From Clostridia bacterium (GTDB taxonomy: Bacteria; Bacillota; Clostridia; Oscillospirales; Acutalibacteraceae), in NCBI GenBank assembly GCA_017516745.1, contig JAFXBF010000014.1, positions 62,001-126,000 of the forward strand: DNA of 64,000 nucleotides, written 5' to 3'. The position numbers were made by a program, and so were the translations under genes. The first letter of the stretch is position 1, and each line of letters begins with the position of its first letter. This document shows, in pieces, positions 33,673 to 43,572 of the stretch. The notes beneath the pieces were generated by a model, which was not told the DNA's origin, searched no databases, and worked only from the letters and a program-made list of their open reading frames with translations.

Positions 33673-33726
33673 GTTCAAATTTTGAACAACATATTTTTAT
33701 TTAACTATGTGATATCTATTTAACTA
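33673..33726 (+). promoter_or_regulatory. Possible operator region of the four-gene system
   Basis: A 15-base palindrome GTTCAAATTTTGAAC (33673-33687) is followed by two exact copies of TATTTAACTA (33698-33707 and 33717-33726), 19 bases apart, i.e. about two helical turns. They lie within 80 bases of the first start codon. No convincing -35/-10 pair could be fixed in this very A/T-rich stretch. Confidence 0.4.
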
Positions 33727-33752
33727 CTGCTCAAAAATTTCGATAAAATTTT

Positions 33753-36449
33753 ATGTTGGAAAACTTATTGTTGAAAGAAAGGGAGATTATTTCTGTGATT
33801 GATGTCTATATTGAAGCCTATAATGACTATAAAGAAAATTTTAGTAATAATTATTGTGAAAATCGAGAATTAAGAGAAGAATATAATTATGCTTCTTTTC
33901 ACTTTATAATTGACTTGATAAGCATTGACAATGATAAAGAAAAAAACAAGATTCTCAAGGGATTCAAGCAAATCAAGGAAAAATATTGTTCAACAAATTT
34001 TTTCTCAACCATTAAAATAGACATAAAACAAGCAAAAGACTATAATTTCTTCTTTGAAACATTTATCGAACCAGAATGGGTAAATGATAAGCCTAAAATA
34101 GTTGATAGCTACAATAACACAACTTTCTTGTTTGAGTTAGATTATACAAACCAAGAAAAAGCGGATGAACTTTTAATACATAATTTTCTATTGATAAAAA
34201 ACATCTTAGAGAGTGATACTGTACGGTTTCTTTTAAACATAATGGTGAAGGATAGTGATATCGGCCGCATTAATACATATATTACAGGGCACAATTTAAA
34301 TGATAAAAACGCTATTACTTTTAATGGTAAATTAATTTCCTGGAATATAACAAGTGTAAATAAATTATTTCCGGCTCTTTTTATAGATAAAGAAACATTA
34401 TCGTTTTTACAAAGTCCCATAACTGAAGAAGCATGGGATCATATTATTGGCGAACAGATTACCGTGTATAGTAAATTTTCTCAAAAACTAGATAAAAAAT
34501 ACTGGTTTATTTTACGAGCTTGTCAAAATTATCTGTTTAGTGAATATAAAGATGTTCATTCATTTTCATATACAATATTGAGGAAAACTGCTTTTAGTAG
34601 TTCAAAATTTAAAGAATGTATAAAAAGAGTTCCTCTTATTGCAATTTTAATTTTTGCGCAATATGATCATTACTATAGAAGTAGTATGCTTAAAAAATAT
34701 AAGGATTTAATTGGTATGGCACATCTGACTTATACTGATTTTGTCGTTGCCCTTCAAAGTGCTCAAGACTATCAGCGATATTTAAAATATCAAGAAATGT
34801 CAAGTGAAAATAATATAAAGTCATTAATTGTTTATGATAATACTCAAGTTAATCTTGTTGATGAAATTATAAAAAGTAAAATTTTTATAGACTTAAGCCA
34901 AACTATAGAGAAATATAAAAAACAGCTAAATAATAAAAGAAATGGTATTGAAAAAGAATATAATTGCTCATTACGTGTTAACTCAAAAAATGAAACTACG
35001 CTCATTAATGATATATTTGAATTTTATATAACCACTACCATATCGGAAGCTAATTTTATGCAATTTTTTAAAAGCAAAGCTCCTTATTTTAGCTTGACAA
35101 AAAAAGGGGATTTATCTGCAGAAGAAATAATAATCGCAGAACAAAAAATTAAAGAAATAAACGAAGAAATCAAAAAGTCTTTCGATATAGAATATTCTAC
35201 AGATTATGGAAAAATCAATGCTATATTAGAATACGATGTTCATGTAGATATTATTGCCGAATTATTTGAAGCGTCGACAATAGCTGAAGGATTGCTACAA
35301 TTAATTGAAAATTCAGTCGAACATGCAAATGGCGGGCTTTTAAGTATGCATATCTATAATAGTTTTGATAAAAATGATTTTACATATCTACAACAAATAT
35401 ATGCAATAGAAAAAAATGTCTCTGTTTTTTGGTTGGAAATAGAACTTTCTGATCTATGTGGAAGTAGTATAAAGGAAAATTTTATTAAAAATGCTCAAGA
35501 AAGAATTATAGGGGATGATAATTTAGAATCAAGTTTAAAAACTTTTTTAAGAGATAACAATGATATATTCAAGTTATTTTTCGAACCTTCGTCTATTGAA
35601 GGTGGAGTGGATTTTTGGGAGAAGTACTATCAGATTCCTGGCAATCAAGTTCACCACTATGGCTTGCAAATTTTTGAATCCATAATTAAATCCAAAAATG
35701 GAATATTCGTTGCAAGTGGACATAACAATTATTACTCTGAAAAGGCTAATATACCTTCAGATATAGATATAAAAGGAACATCGTATAGAATTCTCTTACC
35801 GTTAAATCATGTTTGCACTGATGATAAAAACATCATTAATAACACAACTTTTGAAAAGATGATGTCATACAAAAGTTTAAAAGAATATTATGGTGCCAAC
35901 AATAGAATTAATCAGATTTCAATACTAAATAATAAAATTTTGGAGTTAATTGAATCCCCTTATGGCAATAATAATATAAAAGAGGAAAAAATAAAAAAGA
36001 TAAAAATTGAAATTGAGCAGTTAACATCAACATGTGATAGCAGTTTGAAATATGTGTTATTGTTTGATTGCAGTAAACTTAAAAATTACCAAAATTACAA
36101 ATTAGAATTGTTAATAAAAGGTCTATTGCTGTTCTTGTTTAGTTGTGATGAGAAGCCACCAGTTGCAATTTTTAATCTATCTTCTCATGATCTTTTAGAA
36201 ATCACTAGAATCATTGCTCTATTTTATAATAAACAAGGAAAATCCACAAGCAACATGAAAAATATGCAAATATATTTAAAAGGTAATGAAATAGGCGAAG
36301 AAATTCTTTTTGCTGGAGAGGATTTAAATTGGAATGCAGGACGGATGCAGAGAATTGCAATGACAAGAGGCTTAATGTTTGACTATTGGGCTATTGCCCA
36401 AATGTTAATGCGCCGTTCAAATAATAATCACAATGAAAATTATAATTAA
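33753..36449 (+). CDS. Large protein with a GHKL (histidine kinase/Hsp90-like) ATPase domain
   Basis: This 898-residue protein has no recognised domain in its first 430 residues, which look helical. Residues about 500-690 show GHKL ATPase boxes in order: the N box LLQLIENSVEHA with Glu519, Asn520 and His524; a D box IELSDLCGSS with Asp567; a glycine-containing HHYGLQIFESIIKSKNG segment at 634-650; and the closing GTSYRILLPL at 675. No phosphoacceptor histidine domain is evident, so a nucleotide-driven conformational switch (as in Hsp90, MutL or MORC) is more likely than a two-component kinase. The C-terminal 200 residues are alpha/beta of unknown fold. The start has no clear Shine-Dalgarno sequence. 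It is first in a four-gene operon, 17 bases before the next gene, and is strongly AT-rich. Confidence 0.65.
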   Translation: MLENLLLKEREIISVIDVYIEAYNDYKENFSNNYCENRELREEYNYASFHFIIDLISIDNDKEKNKILKGFKQIKEKYCSTNFFSTIKIDIKQAKDYNFFFETFIEPEWVNDKPKIVDSYNNTTFLFELDYTNQEKADELLIHNFLLIKNILESDTVRFLLNIMVKDSDIGRINTYITGHNLNDKNAITFNGKLISWNITSVNKLFPALFIDKETLSFLQSPITEEAWDHIIGEQITVYSKFSQKLDKKYWFILRACQNYLFSEYKDVHSFSYTILRKTAFSSSKFKECIKRVPLIAILIFAQYDHYYRSSMLKKYKDLIGMAHLTYTDFVVALQSAQDYQRYLKYQEMSSENNIKSLIVYDNTQVNLVDEIIKSKIFIDLSQTIEKYKKQLNNKRNGIEKEYNCSLRVNSKNETTLINDIFEFYITTTISEANFMQFFKSKAPYFSLTKKGDLSAEEIIIAEQKIKEINEEIKKSFDIEYSTDYGKINAILEYDVHVDIIAELFEASTIAEGLLQLIENSVEHANGGLLSMHIYNSFDKNDFTYLQQIYAIEKNVSVFWLEIELSDLCGSSIKENFIKNAQERIIGDDNLESSLKTFLRDNNDIFKLFFEPSSIEGGVDFWEKYYQIPGNQVHHYGLQIFESIIKSKNGIFVASGHNNYYSEKANIPSDIDIKGTSYRILLPLNHVCTDDKNIINNTTFEKMMSYKSLKEYYGANNRINQISILNNKILELIESPYGNNNIKEEKIKKIKIEIEQLTSTCDSSLKYVLLFDCSKLKNYQNYKLELLIKGLLLFLFSCDEKPPVAIFNLSSHDLLEITRIIALFYNKQGKSTSNMKNMQIYLKGNEIGEEILFAGEDLNWNAGRMQRIAMTRGLMFDYWAIAQMLMRRSNNNHNENYN

Positions 36450-36466
36450 AATAGGAGTTTGGGGTT

Positions 36467-39400
36467 ATGTTCAACAAGTCTATTGAGTTTTTTCCTTTTG
36501 AATTTACAGAATTACCAACAAATAATAGTAGCCAATTAAAATGTCCATTTATACAAAATGTCGAGACTATTTTGGCGACAGATCTTCAAGCGTATGACAG
36601 CTTTGGATGCAGAATAAAAAATTGTCATACTCATGCTGGATCTAAAGTTCATTTTAAGGATTTTATTGAAGCAGAATTATTATTTCATAACAGTTATTAT
36701 AACCATGGTTTTGCAACTCTTACAGTTGAAGAAATCGAAAAAAAATTAAATTCTGATAAGAATAGTTACAAAAAAGTATTGTTAATTGGATATGAAAGCT
36801 ATTCAGAATTATATCTACAAGAAGTAAGAAGCTTACTTGCGAAAAGACACGATGAGTTTGAGTGTGATTATTGTGTTTATGAGACAATTGCTATGATAAA
36901 GGATAATGGCGAACGTATTATAGAAGCAGAAATTAGAAATTTATACAAAAATAATAATGACACTATAAATGAAATCAATAAGGTAGCACCATCGTTTTAT
37001 ATTTATTATGGCTTTAACTCAAACGTTATGAAAAATGCCTTAACATTACAAGATACACTTCTTGTCTTTATTGTGCCAATTAATACAACCTTGTCTACGA
37101 TGGATAAAATGATTTCTCTTTTCAAACAAAGATTAGATATAAAAGATGATATCGCTAGCAATAGCTTATTGTTATGTCTTATCACAATAGGTCCCGATGA
37201 TAAAAAGCAGGAAAAAAATTATTATTGGACAAATAAAAACAATCATCTTATACCTAACGATGACCGCTTCATCGAAATAAATCAAAAAAACGCAATTAAA
37301 ACTTTTGCTTTTGTAAAGAGTCATTGGATGTACAATAATAAGGAGGCAATGCTCAAACAAACAGCAATTAACCTAGGAACTAATCATAAAAAAATGGACG
37401 ATGCAACGGAATTTTGCGTGGATTGCTTTCCTGATTGCAATAATGAGTCACTCTTAGTTGAAAAACCCATTTTTGATGTAACAAGGGGATCTGTTGTTCC
37501 TATGTTGCAATTGGGTAGAAATATATATTTAAAGCCAATAGAAAAAACTAAAACTATATATCAAGAAAAAAATCTCAGAAGAATTTGGAAATTATCAAAC
37601 CATATGGCATACAGACATATTGTACGTGGTGACAATCATTTTCAATATTATTTTGATGCAATTGGATTTGTTAATCAAGAAAGAGAGTGCACAATTAGTA
37701 GCGATATGCAAAATGATTTAGTTGATTATTTACAAAACATAAAAAAAGATTTTGATCTTTACGATAACAATCAACAAGTTGTTTATAATTATATTGTCGC
37801 ACCACGTCATGAAACAAATGCTAAATGGGTAGATTTAGTTTGCAATACCGTTTTTTCAGGGGAACCTGTAAATGGTAAATATAATCCAGAATTTGATGGT
37901 GCAAGAGTTTTGTATTTTGATGTTACAAAGGAATATCGTAGCAATGTACATGCAAAATATAGCGACTTTTATTGTACTATAGAAAATATTAAAAAAAGTG
38001 GACGAAATTGTGAAATTAGATTCCATTATGTTGATGAAACCATTACAAGTGGCAGCAACTTTATTCGAGCCATCGATTTAATCCGTTCATTAGTCACAGG
38101 AATAGATTTTCCTGAGCAAAAAAATTTTAAAATATCTTTATTTCACTCTGTTTTTTTACTTTATGGTCGCTCTTCAAGTGAAACAAAGATGTTTTACATG
38201 AATCTTTTAAATGATGTAAATTTAGATAATGAAAGCAAAGAACTATTAATGAAGCATTTTTATGAATATGTTCATATAAATGTGTCAACTATGCGAAGTC
38301 ATGAAGATGCTTGCACACTATGCAAACTAGCTAATGATTATAGAAAAGTCCGAGCGTATTGTGCCACAAACGAGATGGCCAATATATGTAGTGATGTTAT
38401 ATATGATCATAAAATTTATTATATTGAAAGCATTGAGAATAAACCAAAACACGAACCCCCTTTTCAATGCAGCATAGAAAAAAGAATGGTTTTCTTTATT
38501 TCACATTTATTAAATCAACGTATTTGCTATAATAACAGGCCTATATTTCCAAAAGAAAAGAATAAAACGCAGATTGATATAGAATCAATTTATGCTGGAG
38601 AAAAAATAGCAGAGATCTTATATGATTATTATGAAAACGCTTATAAATGGTTAAATGATGCAAAAATAATAACAGAAGGAGAAGAATCTTATAAAGTTGC
38701 ATTTATAAAGGCGATTTCTAGACCTTTTTTTGTTTTTCACTTGAGAAAAAGACAGGCAGCCTTTTCATTTTGCTTAAAACTTTTAGATTCTTTAATAAAA
38801 AAAGAAGACTTGACATTAGAAGAACAAAAACAACTAATGGCTTTAGTCAAAGCATTAGTTGATATGAACGCTAATTATTTAATAAGAGAAAAGCAATTTA
38901 TTAAATTATTAAATATTGCTAAAAAGACTAATACAAATTGGTCTGTTTTTGATAAAAAACTATTTAATGAAATAAATTTTGCACATTGTATAAAAAAAAT
39001 GATATCATTAACGCAAGATACTACAAAATCAATTTTGTTAGAACATATTTTAGTAGAAGGCTCAGAAAAAGGATTTTTTAATAAGCCAGTCGAGAAACAG
39101 TTAAGATGCTCGTCTTTTTGTTGTTCGGAATTTCTTACAACGCAAGGATTAATGTATCTTGAAAATAATCGAATTATCATAGATGCATTAAAGGATATTG
39201 AAAATAATAGAGTTGCATTGTCAAATAAATTCCCTTATTTTTTTGATAATTTTGGAAATATCTGTAAACTAAATAATAATGAGCAAATCATAAAACAATT
39301 TGAATTATTTCAAAAAAAATATCAAGATGTTATAAAAACATTAAAAAGTGAAAAAATCGAATATATTGATGCTCGAATTAATAGTTGGATAAAATCAATG

Positions 39401-40657
39401 TTGGGAAAAGATGAGTTAAAAGTAGTGTCTTTTATAAAAGATACAGATGTATTTTATAACGATAACGATTTTAATAAACTTTTTGAATTTTTTATGTTAG
39501 CTGAAATTTCAGAAAAATCAAAAGAAATTTGTGAAAATTTTTATTCTAATACAAATAGAAAGAAAATACATAATTTGCTGTGTCGCGAGAATAATATGTG
39601 TGTTTATTTTGATTCAGATTTTGTGTTAATAGAGTTTAAAAAAGAAAAGGAGACTAGTGCTGAAAATAAAGATACAAACGATATTATATATTTACAAATT
39701 ACAGGTTTTGATACAAAAAAAATTGAACATTGGTTTATATTAAAAATGCTTTTTACATTACGAAGCACTTTTGCAAAACTTATTAAACATATCAAATTAC
39801 CCCTATTGATTTCAGAGAGAAGTAAAAAGATGAGAGAATCAGCATTAAGGATAGTTAAAGCTTTAACTCACTCAAATAGAGCATCATATATGAATATGAA
39901 TTTTTTTACTGAGCAAACAGAATACCCATTAGCAGAATCATCTTTAAATATTCCAATAGGAGAAGAAAAATTTCCACTTGAAAAATACTTGCAGTTGATT
40001 TCCAATGAATGGATATCCTCTTTATATCGGAAAATTGTGAGAGGTGATTTAAACAAAGATTTATACAATCATTTTAATGGACCTATTACCCCGAGCATAA
40101 GAGCAGACTATCAAAAAGAGATGCTAGAAAACTTTTGGGGATTAAAAACAGCAACACCGTCATATATAATGCATATTTATAACGAAAGTAAATTTGAAGC
40201 AGTAAGAATAATATTCAAAGGCTTAGATTATTTTGATAATTTTAAATATGCAGCAATACTTCCGCAAATGGCATCTATGGAGTCAATTGTTATGGTAATT
40301 ACTTTAATGGCGGAAAATGTTATAAAACACAACAATAAGGTGAACAATCAAGAATATGAATTAACTGTTGAGTGTACAACTGATGGAGAGCTTATGTTTT
40401 ACAATGAATCTGATTACTCTCCTGATATGCTCAACAATATAAATGATATAATTGAATGTCCCCCATGGGTATATGGTTGTGCAAATTCAAATATGCAAAC
40501 TCCACATATTACATTATGGACATTTGCACATATTGCAACTATCATATCAAACATTGAAGCTGATGGACAAAAAGAACCTTTATTTCCTAACTTCAACTTT
40601 GTTGTACAAAATGCAAATGGTAGATTTGAAGTTATATTTGAACACTTTTTTAAATAA
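36467..40657 (+). CDS. Giant protein (1396 aa) with phosphoribosyltransferase-like loop and GHKL-like C-terminus
   Basis: No full-length family is recognised. Residues ~100-330 form an alpha/beta segment (KKVLLIGYESYSELY, LLVFIVPINTTLSTMDKM) ending in a Cys-rich CVDCFPDC patch. Residues 440-560 resemble a phosphoribosyltransferase: YIVAPRHETNAKWVDLV and a PRPP-loop-like HYVDETITSGSNFIRA with Asp523, Glu524 and Gly529. Residues 650-1200 are mostly helical. Near the C-terminus VITLMAENVIKHNN (Glu1283, Asn1284, His1288) looks like a GHKL N box, followed by a strand with FYNESDYSPDML, but other boxes are degenerate. ATAGGAG precedes the ATG. The combination with a GHKL partner and DUF2971 suggests a sensing or signalling assembly. 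Catalytic activity is unproven. Confidence 0.55.
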   Translation: MFNKSIEFFPFEFTELPTNNSSQLKCPFIQNVETILATDLQAYDSFGCRIKNCHTHAGSKVHFKDFIEAELLFHNSYYNHGFATLTVEEIEKKLNSDKNSYKKVLLIGYESYSELYLQEVRSLLAKRHDEFECDYCVYETIAMIKDNGERIIEAEIRNLYKNNNDTINEINKVAPSFYIYYGFNSNVMKNALTLQDTLLVFIVPINTTLSTMDKMISLFKQRLDIKDDIASNSLLLCLITIGPDDKKQEKNYYWTNKNNHLIPNDDRFIEINQKNAIKTFAFVKSHWMYNNKEAMLKQTAINLGTNHKKMDDATEFCVDCFPDCNNESLLVEKPIFDVTRGSVVPMLQLGRNIYLKPIEKTKTIYQEKNLRRIWKLSNHMAYRHIVRGDNHFQYYFDAIGFVNQERECTISSDMQNDLVDYLQNIKKDFDLYDNNQQVVYNYIVAPRHETNAKWVDLVCNTVFSGEPVNGKYNPEFDGARVLYFDVTKEYRSNVHAKYSDFYCTIENIKKSGRNCEIRFHYVDETITSGSNFIRAIDLIRSLVTGIDFPEQKNFKISLFHSVFLLYGRSSSETKMFYMNLLNDVNLDNESKELLMKHFYEYVHINVSTMRSHEDACTLCKLANDYRKVRAYCATNEMANICSDVIYDHKIYYIESIENKPKHEPPFQCSIEKRMVFFISHLLNQRICYNNRPIFPKEKNKTQIDIESIYAGEKIAEILYDYYENAYKWLNDAKIITEGEESYKVAFIKAISRPFFVFHLRKRQAAFSFCLKLLDSLIKKEDLTLEEQKQLMALVKALVDMNANYLIREKQFIKLLNIAKKTNTNWSVFDKKLFNEINFAHCIKKMISLTQDTTKSILLEHILVEGSEKGFFNKPVEKQLRCSSFCCSEFLTTQGLMYLENNRIIIDALKDIENNRVALSNKFPYFFDNFGNICKLNNNEQIIKQFELFQKKYQDVIKTLKSEKIEYIDARINSWIKSMLGKDELKVVSFIKDTDVFYNDNDFNKLFEFFMLAEISEKSKEICENFYSNTNRKKIHNLLCRENNMCVYFDSDFVLIEFKKEKETSAENKDTNDIIYLQITGFDTKKIEHWFILKMLFTLRSTFAKLIKHIKLPLLISERSKKMRESALRIVKALTHSNRASYMNMNFFTEQTEYPLAESSLNIPIGEEKFPLEKYLQLISNEWISSLYRKIVRGDLNKDLYNHFNGPITPSIRADYQKEMLENFWGLKTATPSYIMHIYNESKFEAVRIIFKGLDYFDNFKYAAILPQMASMESIVMVITLMAENVIKHNNKVNNQEYELTVECTTDGELMFYNESDYSPDMLNNINDIIECPPWVYGCANSNMQTPHITLWTFAHIATIISNIEADGQKEPLFPNFNFVVQNANGRFEVIFEHFFK

Positions 40658-40669
40658 GGAGCTAATCTT

Positions 40670-41173
40670 ATGACAATTAGAATTAGATTTTATGACAACT
40701 CATCAGTGTTAAACGATAAATACTTGATTTGTAGTAAACTGAGAGAAAACTTTAAAGAATCAGCAAATAACAAAAATAACACTTTTTTAATAGAGTTTTT
40801 TTGCATTTCAGATGATACCTTAAAAAAATGTATTATACAAAATGATAAAATAATATTCACTGATATTGATGAAGCGAATCATTATGATATAGCAGACGAT
40901 GAATTTTGCTATATTTTAGTTGATTTGGATTGGAAAAATTACGCCCACATCAGGGATGAAGTATTAAACAAATATAATGTTGAAACAAATCGCGAAAAAA
41001 TTAAAATGCTGCTCTATACTCATGCAGCAACTTATTCAGAGTTAACGAGTAATTATGAACAAATGAAAAAAATGTACAATCATTTGCAATTTTTTAAAGC
41101 ACCAACAATGATTCTTCACAACGAACATTATGTTAACAAATGGTGTATAAACGCAATAGAAGTGTTTAAATAA
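40670..41173 (+). CDS. Small protein of the four-gene system, function unknown
   Basis: This 167-residue protein begins MTIRIRFYDNSSVLND and has an alternating strand/helix pattern with FCYILVDLDWKNYAHIRDEVL in the middle, which could be an alpha/beta fold. No motif allows a call. AAGGAG precedes the ATG and the gene lies 12 bases after the giant gene. Confidence 0.55.
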   Translation: MTIRIRFYDNSSVLNDKYLICSKLRENFKESANNKNNTFLIEFFCISDDTLKKCIIQNDKIIFTDIDEANHYDIADDEFCYILVDLDWKNYAHIRDEVLNKYNVETNREKIKMLLYTHAATYSELTSNYEQMKKMYNHLQFFKAPTMILHNEHYVNKWCINAIEVFK

Positions 41174-41208
41174 TTAGAAAAAAAGAAAGGACTATTAGGT
41201 ATAGAGAA

Positions 41209-42492
41209 ATGAATAACTTTACCGAAGCTAAAAACTCTGCTAACTATTATAAAGGTTTAAGTAATTGGTTAAGTACTTACGAACAGAAAATGAAAAAAGA
41301 TAATGAGACTCTTGACCATTATACTTCAACAGAAGTATTAAACGCTCTTCTAAAAAGTGCTACATTTTGGGCTTCCAATATTTTTTATCTTAATGACGCG
41401 AGCGAATTCAATACCGGAATAAAAAAATTGAATAATCTTCTTAGTCAAGAAACCATAGAGTTTTTGGATAAAGCAAGTTTCAAAGTGGAATCAACCAATC
41501 CTGGTCTTTACACAATTTCTTTTTCTGACAATTCAGATTTGCTTCAACAATGGATTACATACGCAAAAGAGTCAGGTGTGTGTGTTGAGTTAGATAAAAC
41601 TTTATTAAAACTCAAAGATTTTACATTAGTATTAGAACAAGAAGAGTCTATAGATGATCCGTTTATTAAGGGTGGTTTTCCTCACGAACCTTTGCAAGTT
41701 ATTCATTATTCAATCTATGATGAAGACAAATCTTTGACAGAAAAATCGTTAAAATACGAATTTAATTCATTAATGTATGATTGTACTCATGAAGATGGAA
41801 CGGTATATGATGGTAAAACCAATTACTGGAATGATGAAAAATATTTGTTTGAGCAAGTAAGTTTTTTAAGGTTAATCGCTACTTATTTTAAAAACTCAAG
41901 CTTTGCAATCGAAAAGGAAATTCGCGCTTCATTTTTTGCCTTACGCATTGGAAACACAAAAAGCAAACTGAACTATTTTCATAAGGATAATGGCATATTA
42001 CGCCCATATTGTAATGCTATGTTTGCATACAAAGGTTCACCTATGCTTCCTTTGAAAGCAATTGTTGTAGGACCATCAGGTACCCAGCAGGCTGTATTTG
42101 ATAGTGTTGTTCATCGAATTAAATATGGAGAGTGTAATGTATGGGATTATTATAAGCAAAGTAGAATTACTTTTGATAATAATTTTTGCGAATATGTTTA
42201 CGGTGCTTTAGAAAGATTTATTGACAGCAATTTTTACACTATTAACATGGTTACTGCTAATAAAATTTTTGAAAAATTGAAAACTGATTGGGAAATAGAA
42301 ACTACAAGGGAATTAGATCTAAAAACAGATAGCTTTCAACAAAAATTATCAACTTCTGATTTCTTTAATGTTGAAAACGACTTTCTTGATAATAACTTGG
42401 TTGAGCGTGTTTATACCGAAATACGAAGAAACAATTATTTTACAAAAGAAGGCGTTTGGATAAAGAAATCACAAATCCCATATATTTTTTAA
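41209..42492 (+). CDS. DUF2971-family protein, putative effector
   Basis: This 427-residue protein matches DUF2971: LDHYTSTEVLNALLKS (His37), FWASNIFYLNDASEFNTG (61-66), a YTISFSDNSDLLQQW segment at 102-115, GVCVELD, and VVGPSGTQQ near 290. The conserved His, Asp/Glu and Trp positions suggest an enzyme active site, but no reaction is known to me. DUF2971 genes are often seen near phage-defence genes, which is consistent with an effector role here. A 75-residue extension follows the domain. It is last in the operon and ends convergently with the phosphotransferase at 42589. Confidence 0.7.
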   Translation: MNNFTEAKNSANYYKGLSNWLSTYEQKMKKDNETLDHYTSTEVLNALLKSATFWASNIFYLNDASEFNTGIKKLNNLLSQETIEFLDKASFKVESTNPGLYTISFSDNSDLLQQWITYAKESGVCVELDKTLLKLKDFTLVLEQEESIDDPFIKGGFPHEPLQVIHYSIYDEDKSLTEKSLKYEFNSLMYDCTHEDGTVYDGKTNYWNDEKYLFEQVSFLRLIATYFKNSSFAIEKEIRASFFALRIGNTKSKLNYFHKDNGILRPYCNAMFAYKGSPMLPLKAIVVGPSGTQQAVFDSVVHRIKYGECNVWDYYKQSRITFDNNFCEYVYGALERFIDSNFYTINMVTANKIFEKLKTDWEIETTRELDLKTDSFQQKLSTSDFFNVENDFLDNNLVERVYTEIRRNNYFTKEGVWIKKSQIPYIF

Positions 42493-42588
42493 CGATTTTT
42501 GATAAAAATTCGGTTTCATAGTTATATGCATTCAAGCGTCTATATAAAAAGTTTGGAAAAAAGTAATTAAAAAAACTCCGATAAGAGC

Positions 42589-43566
42589 TTATAAACTTTT
42601 AAGACACTCCAAAATCTCATCCCTGACATTATGATAATAAACTATATGCTCCATAGTTTCACAGACTTCTGAAATACCAATCTCAATTTCATCTTCGCCA
42701 CAATCAATACCTAAAGCACGTTTGACGTTATATTCAAGCCACTCTAAACGTCCGTAACTGCTGTAATAGATTGTTTCCCAAGCATCAGGCAGTTCACCAC
42801 CGTTATCAGCATAAGACTTTATAAGCGTTTTGAAAAGTTCGAAATTAATATTGCAGTTTTCATAACCAGACCAATACAAAGCCATTTCATACAGTTCAAC
42901 GAACGGACTTGAATAGCAAAGACATTCCAAATCAATTATTCTACATTCAACACCGTTCCAAAGAACATTTTTACTATCCATATCATTGTGGCAGATTGTA
43001 AGTATATGCGGTATCTTCTTTACTGCAAGATTACCTTTTTGCTGACTTTCGTAAAGAATGTCTCTATTGACTCTTAAAAGATTATATAGCTCGGTATTGC
43101 TTTTTGACAGTTTTTCAATAAGCATATCCCAATCAACATTTATTTCACTGCGGTTATAAGGCTGTGCTTTCTTCTCAATGTTATGTATTTTGGCAAGAAA
43201 CTCGCCAATCTTTCGACAGTGTTCAATAGTAATTTCTTCACCTTTGAGAGACTTACCCTCATAAAAATCGAACAAATAAAAATATTGTCCGCCAATTTCT
43301 TGCATTTTCTTACCGTTAAAGGTCAAAGCAGGAAGTATAGGAATATCTGGTTGTTCTAATTTTGCTTCAAGCTCTTCTGCAATACGGTAATTTTCAAAAA
43401 CAGTATCACGCTTCATAACATAAGGATTTAAAAGTTTAATTGCATATTTCCCCTTTGTTGTGAACAGTGAATACATCTTGTGCATAAAGCCACCCTTTAG
43501 TTGAGTCGGCTCTGTTATTATTTCGCCTAAATCTAACTGTAGGCATATTTTATTAAATATATCCAT
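42589..43566 (-). CDS. Aminoglycoside phosphotransferase (APH)-family kinase
   Basis: This 325-residue kinase has the catalytic loop HNDMDSKN (193-200) and metal-binding Asp212 in RIIDLE. The N-lobe GKYAIKLLNPYV lysine is present. Unlike the kinase at 32114 the loop asparagine is kept, so it is probably active. It is the last gene of a cassette with a GNAT, DUF4037 and nucleotidyltransferase. Confidence 0.85.
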   Translation of the reverse strand: MDIFNKICLQLDLGEIITEPTQLKGGFMHKMYSLFTTKGKYAIKLLNPYVMKRDTVFENYRIAEELEAKLEQPDIPILPALTFNGKKMQEIGGQYFYLFDFYEGKSLKGEEITIEHCRKIGEFLAKIHNIEKKAQPYNRSEINVDWDMLIEKLSKSNTELYNLLRVNRDILYESQQKGNLAVKKIPHILTICHNDMDSKNVLWNGVECRIIDLECLCYSSPFVELYEMALYWSGYENCNINFELFKTLIKSYADNGGELPDAWETIYYSSYGRLEWLEYNVKRALGIDCGEDEIEIGISEVCETMEHIVYYHNVRDEILECLKSL

Positions 43567-43572
43567 AGTGTT

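Noticed and set aside
33753-36449. Ordinary two-component histidine kinase
   Set aside because: No dimerization/phosphoacceptor histidine domain and no response regulator nearby.
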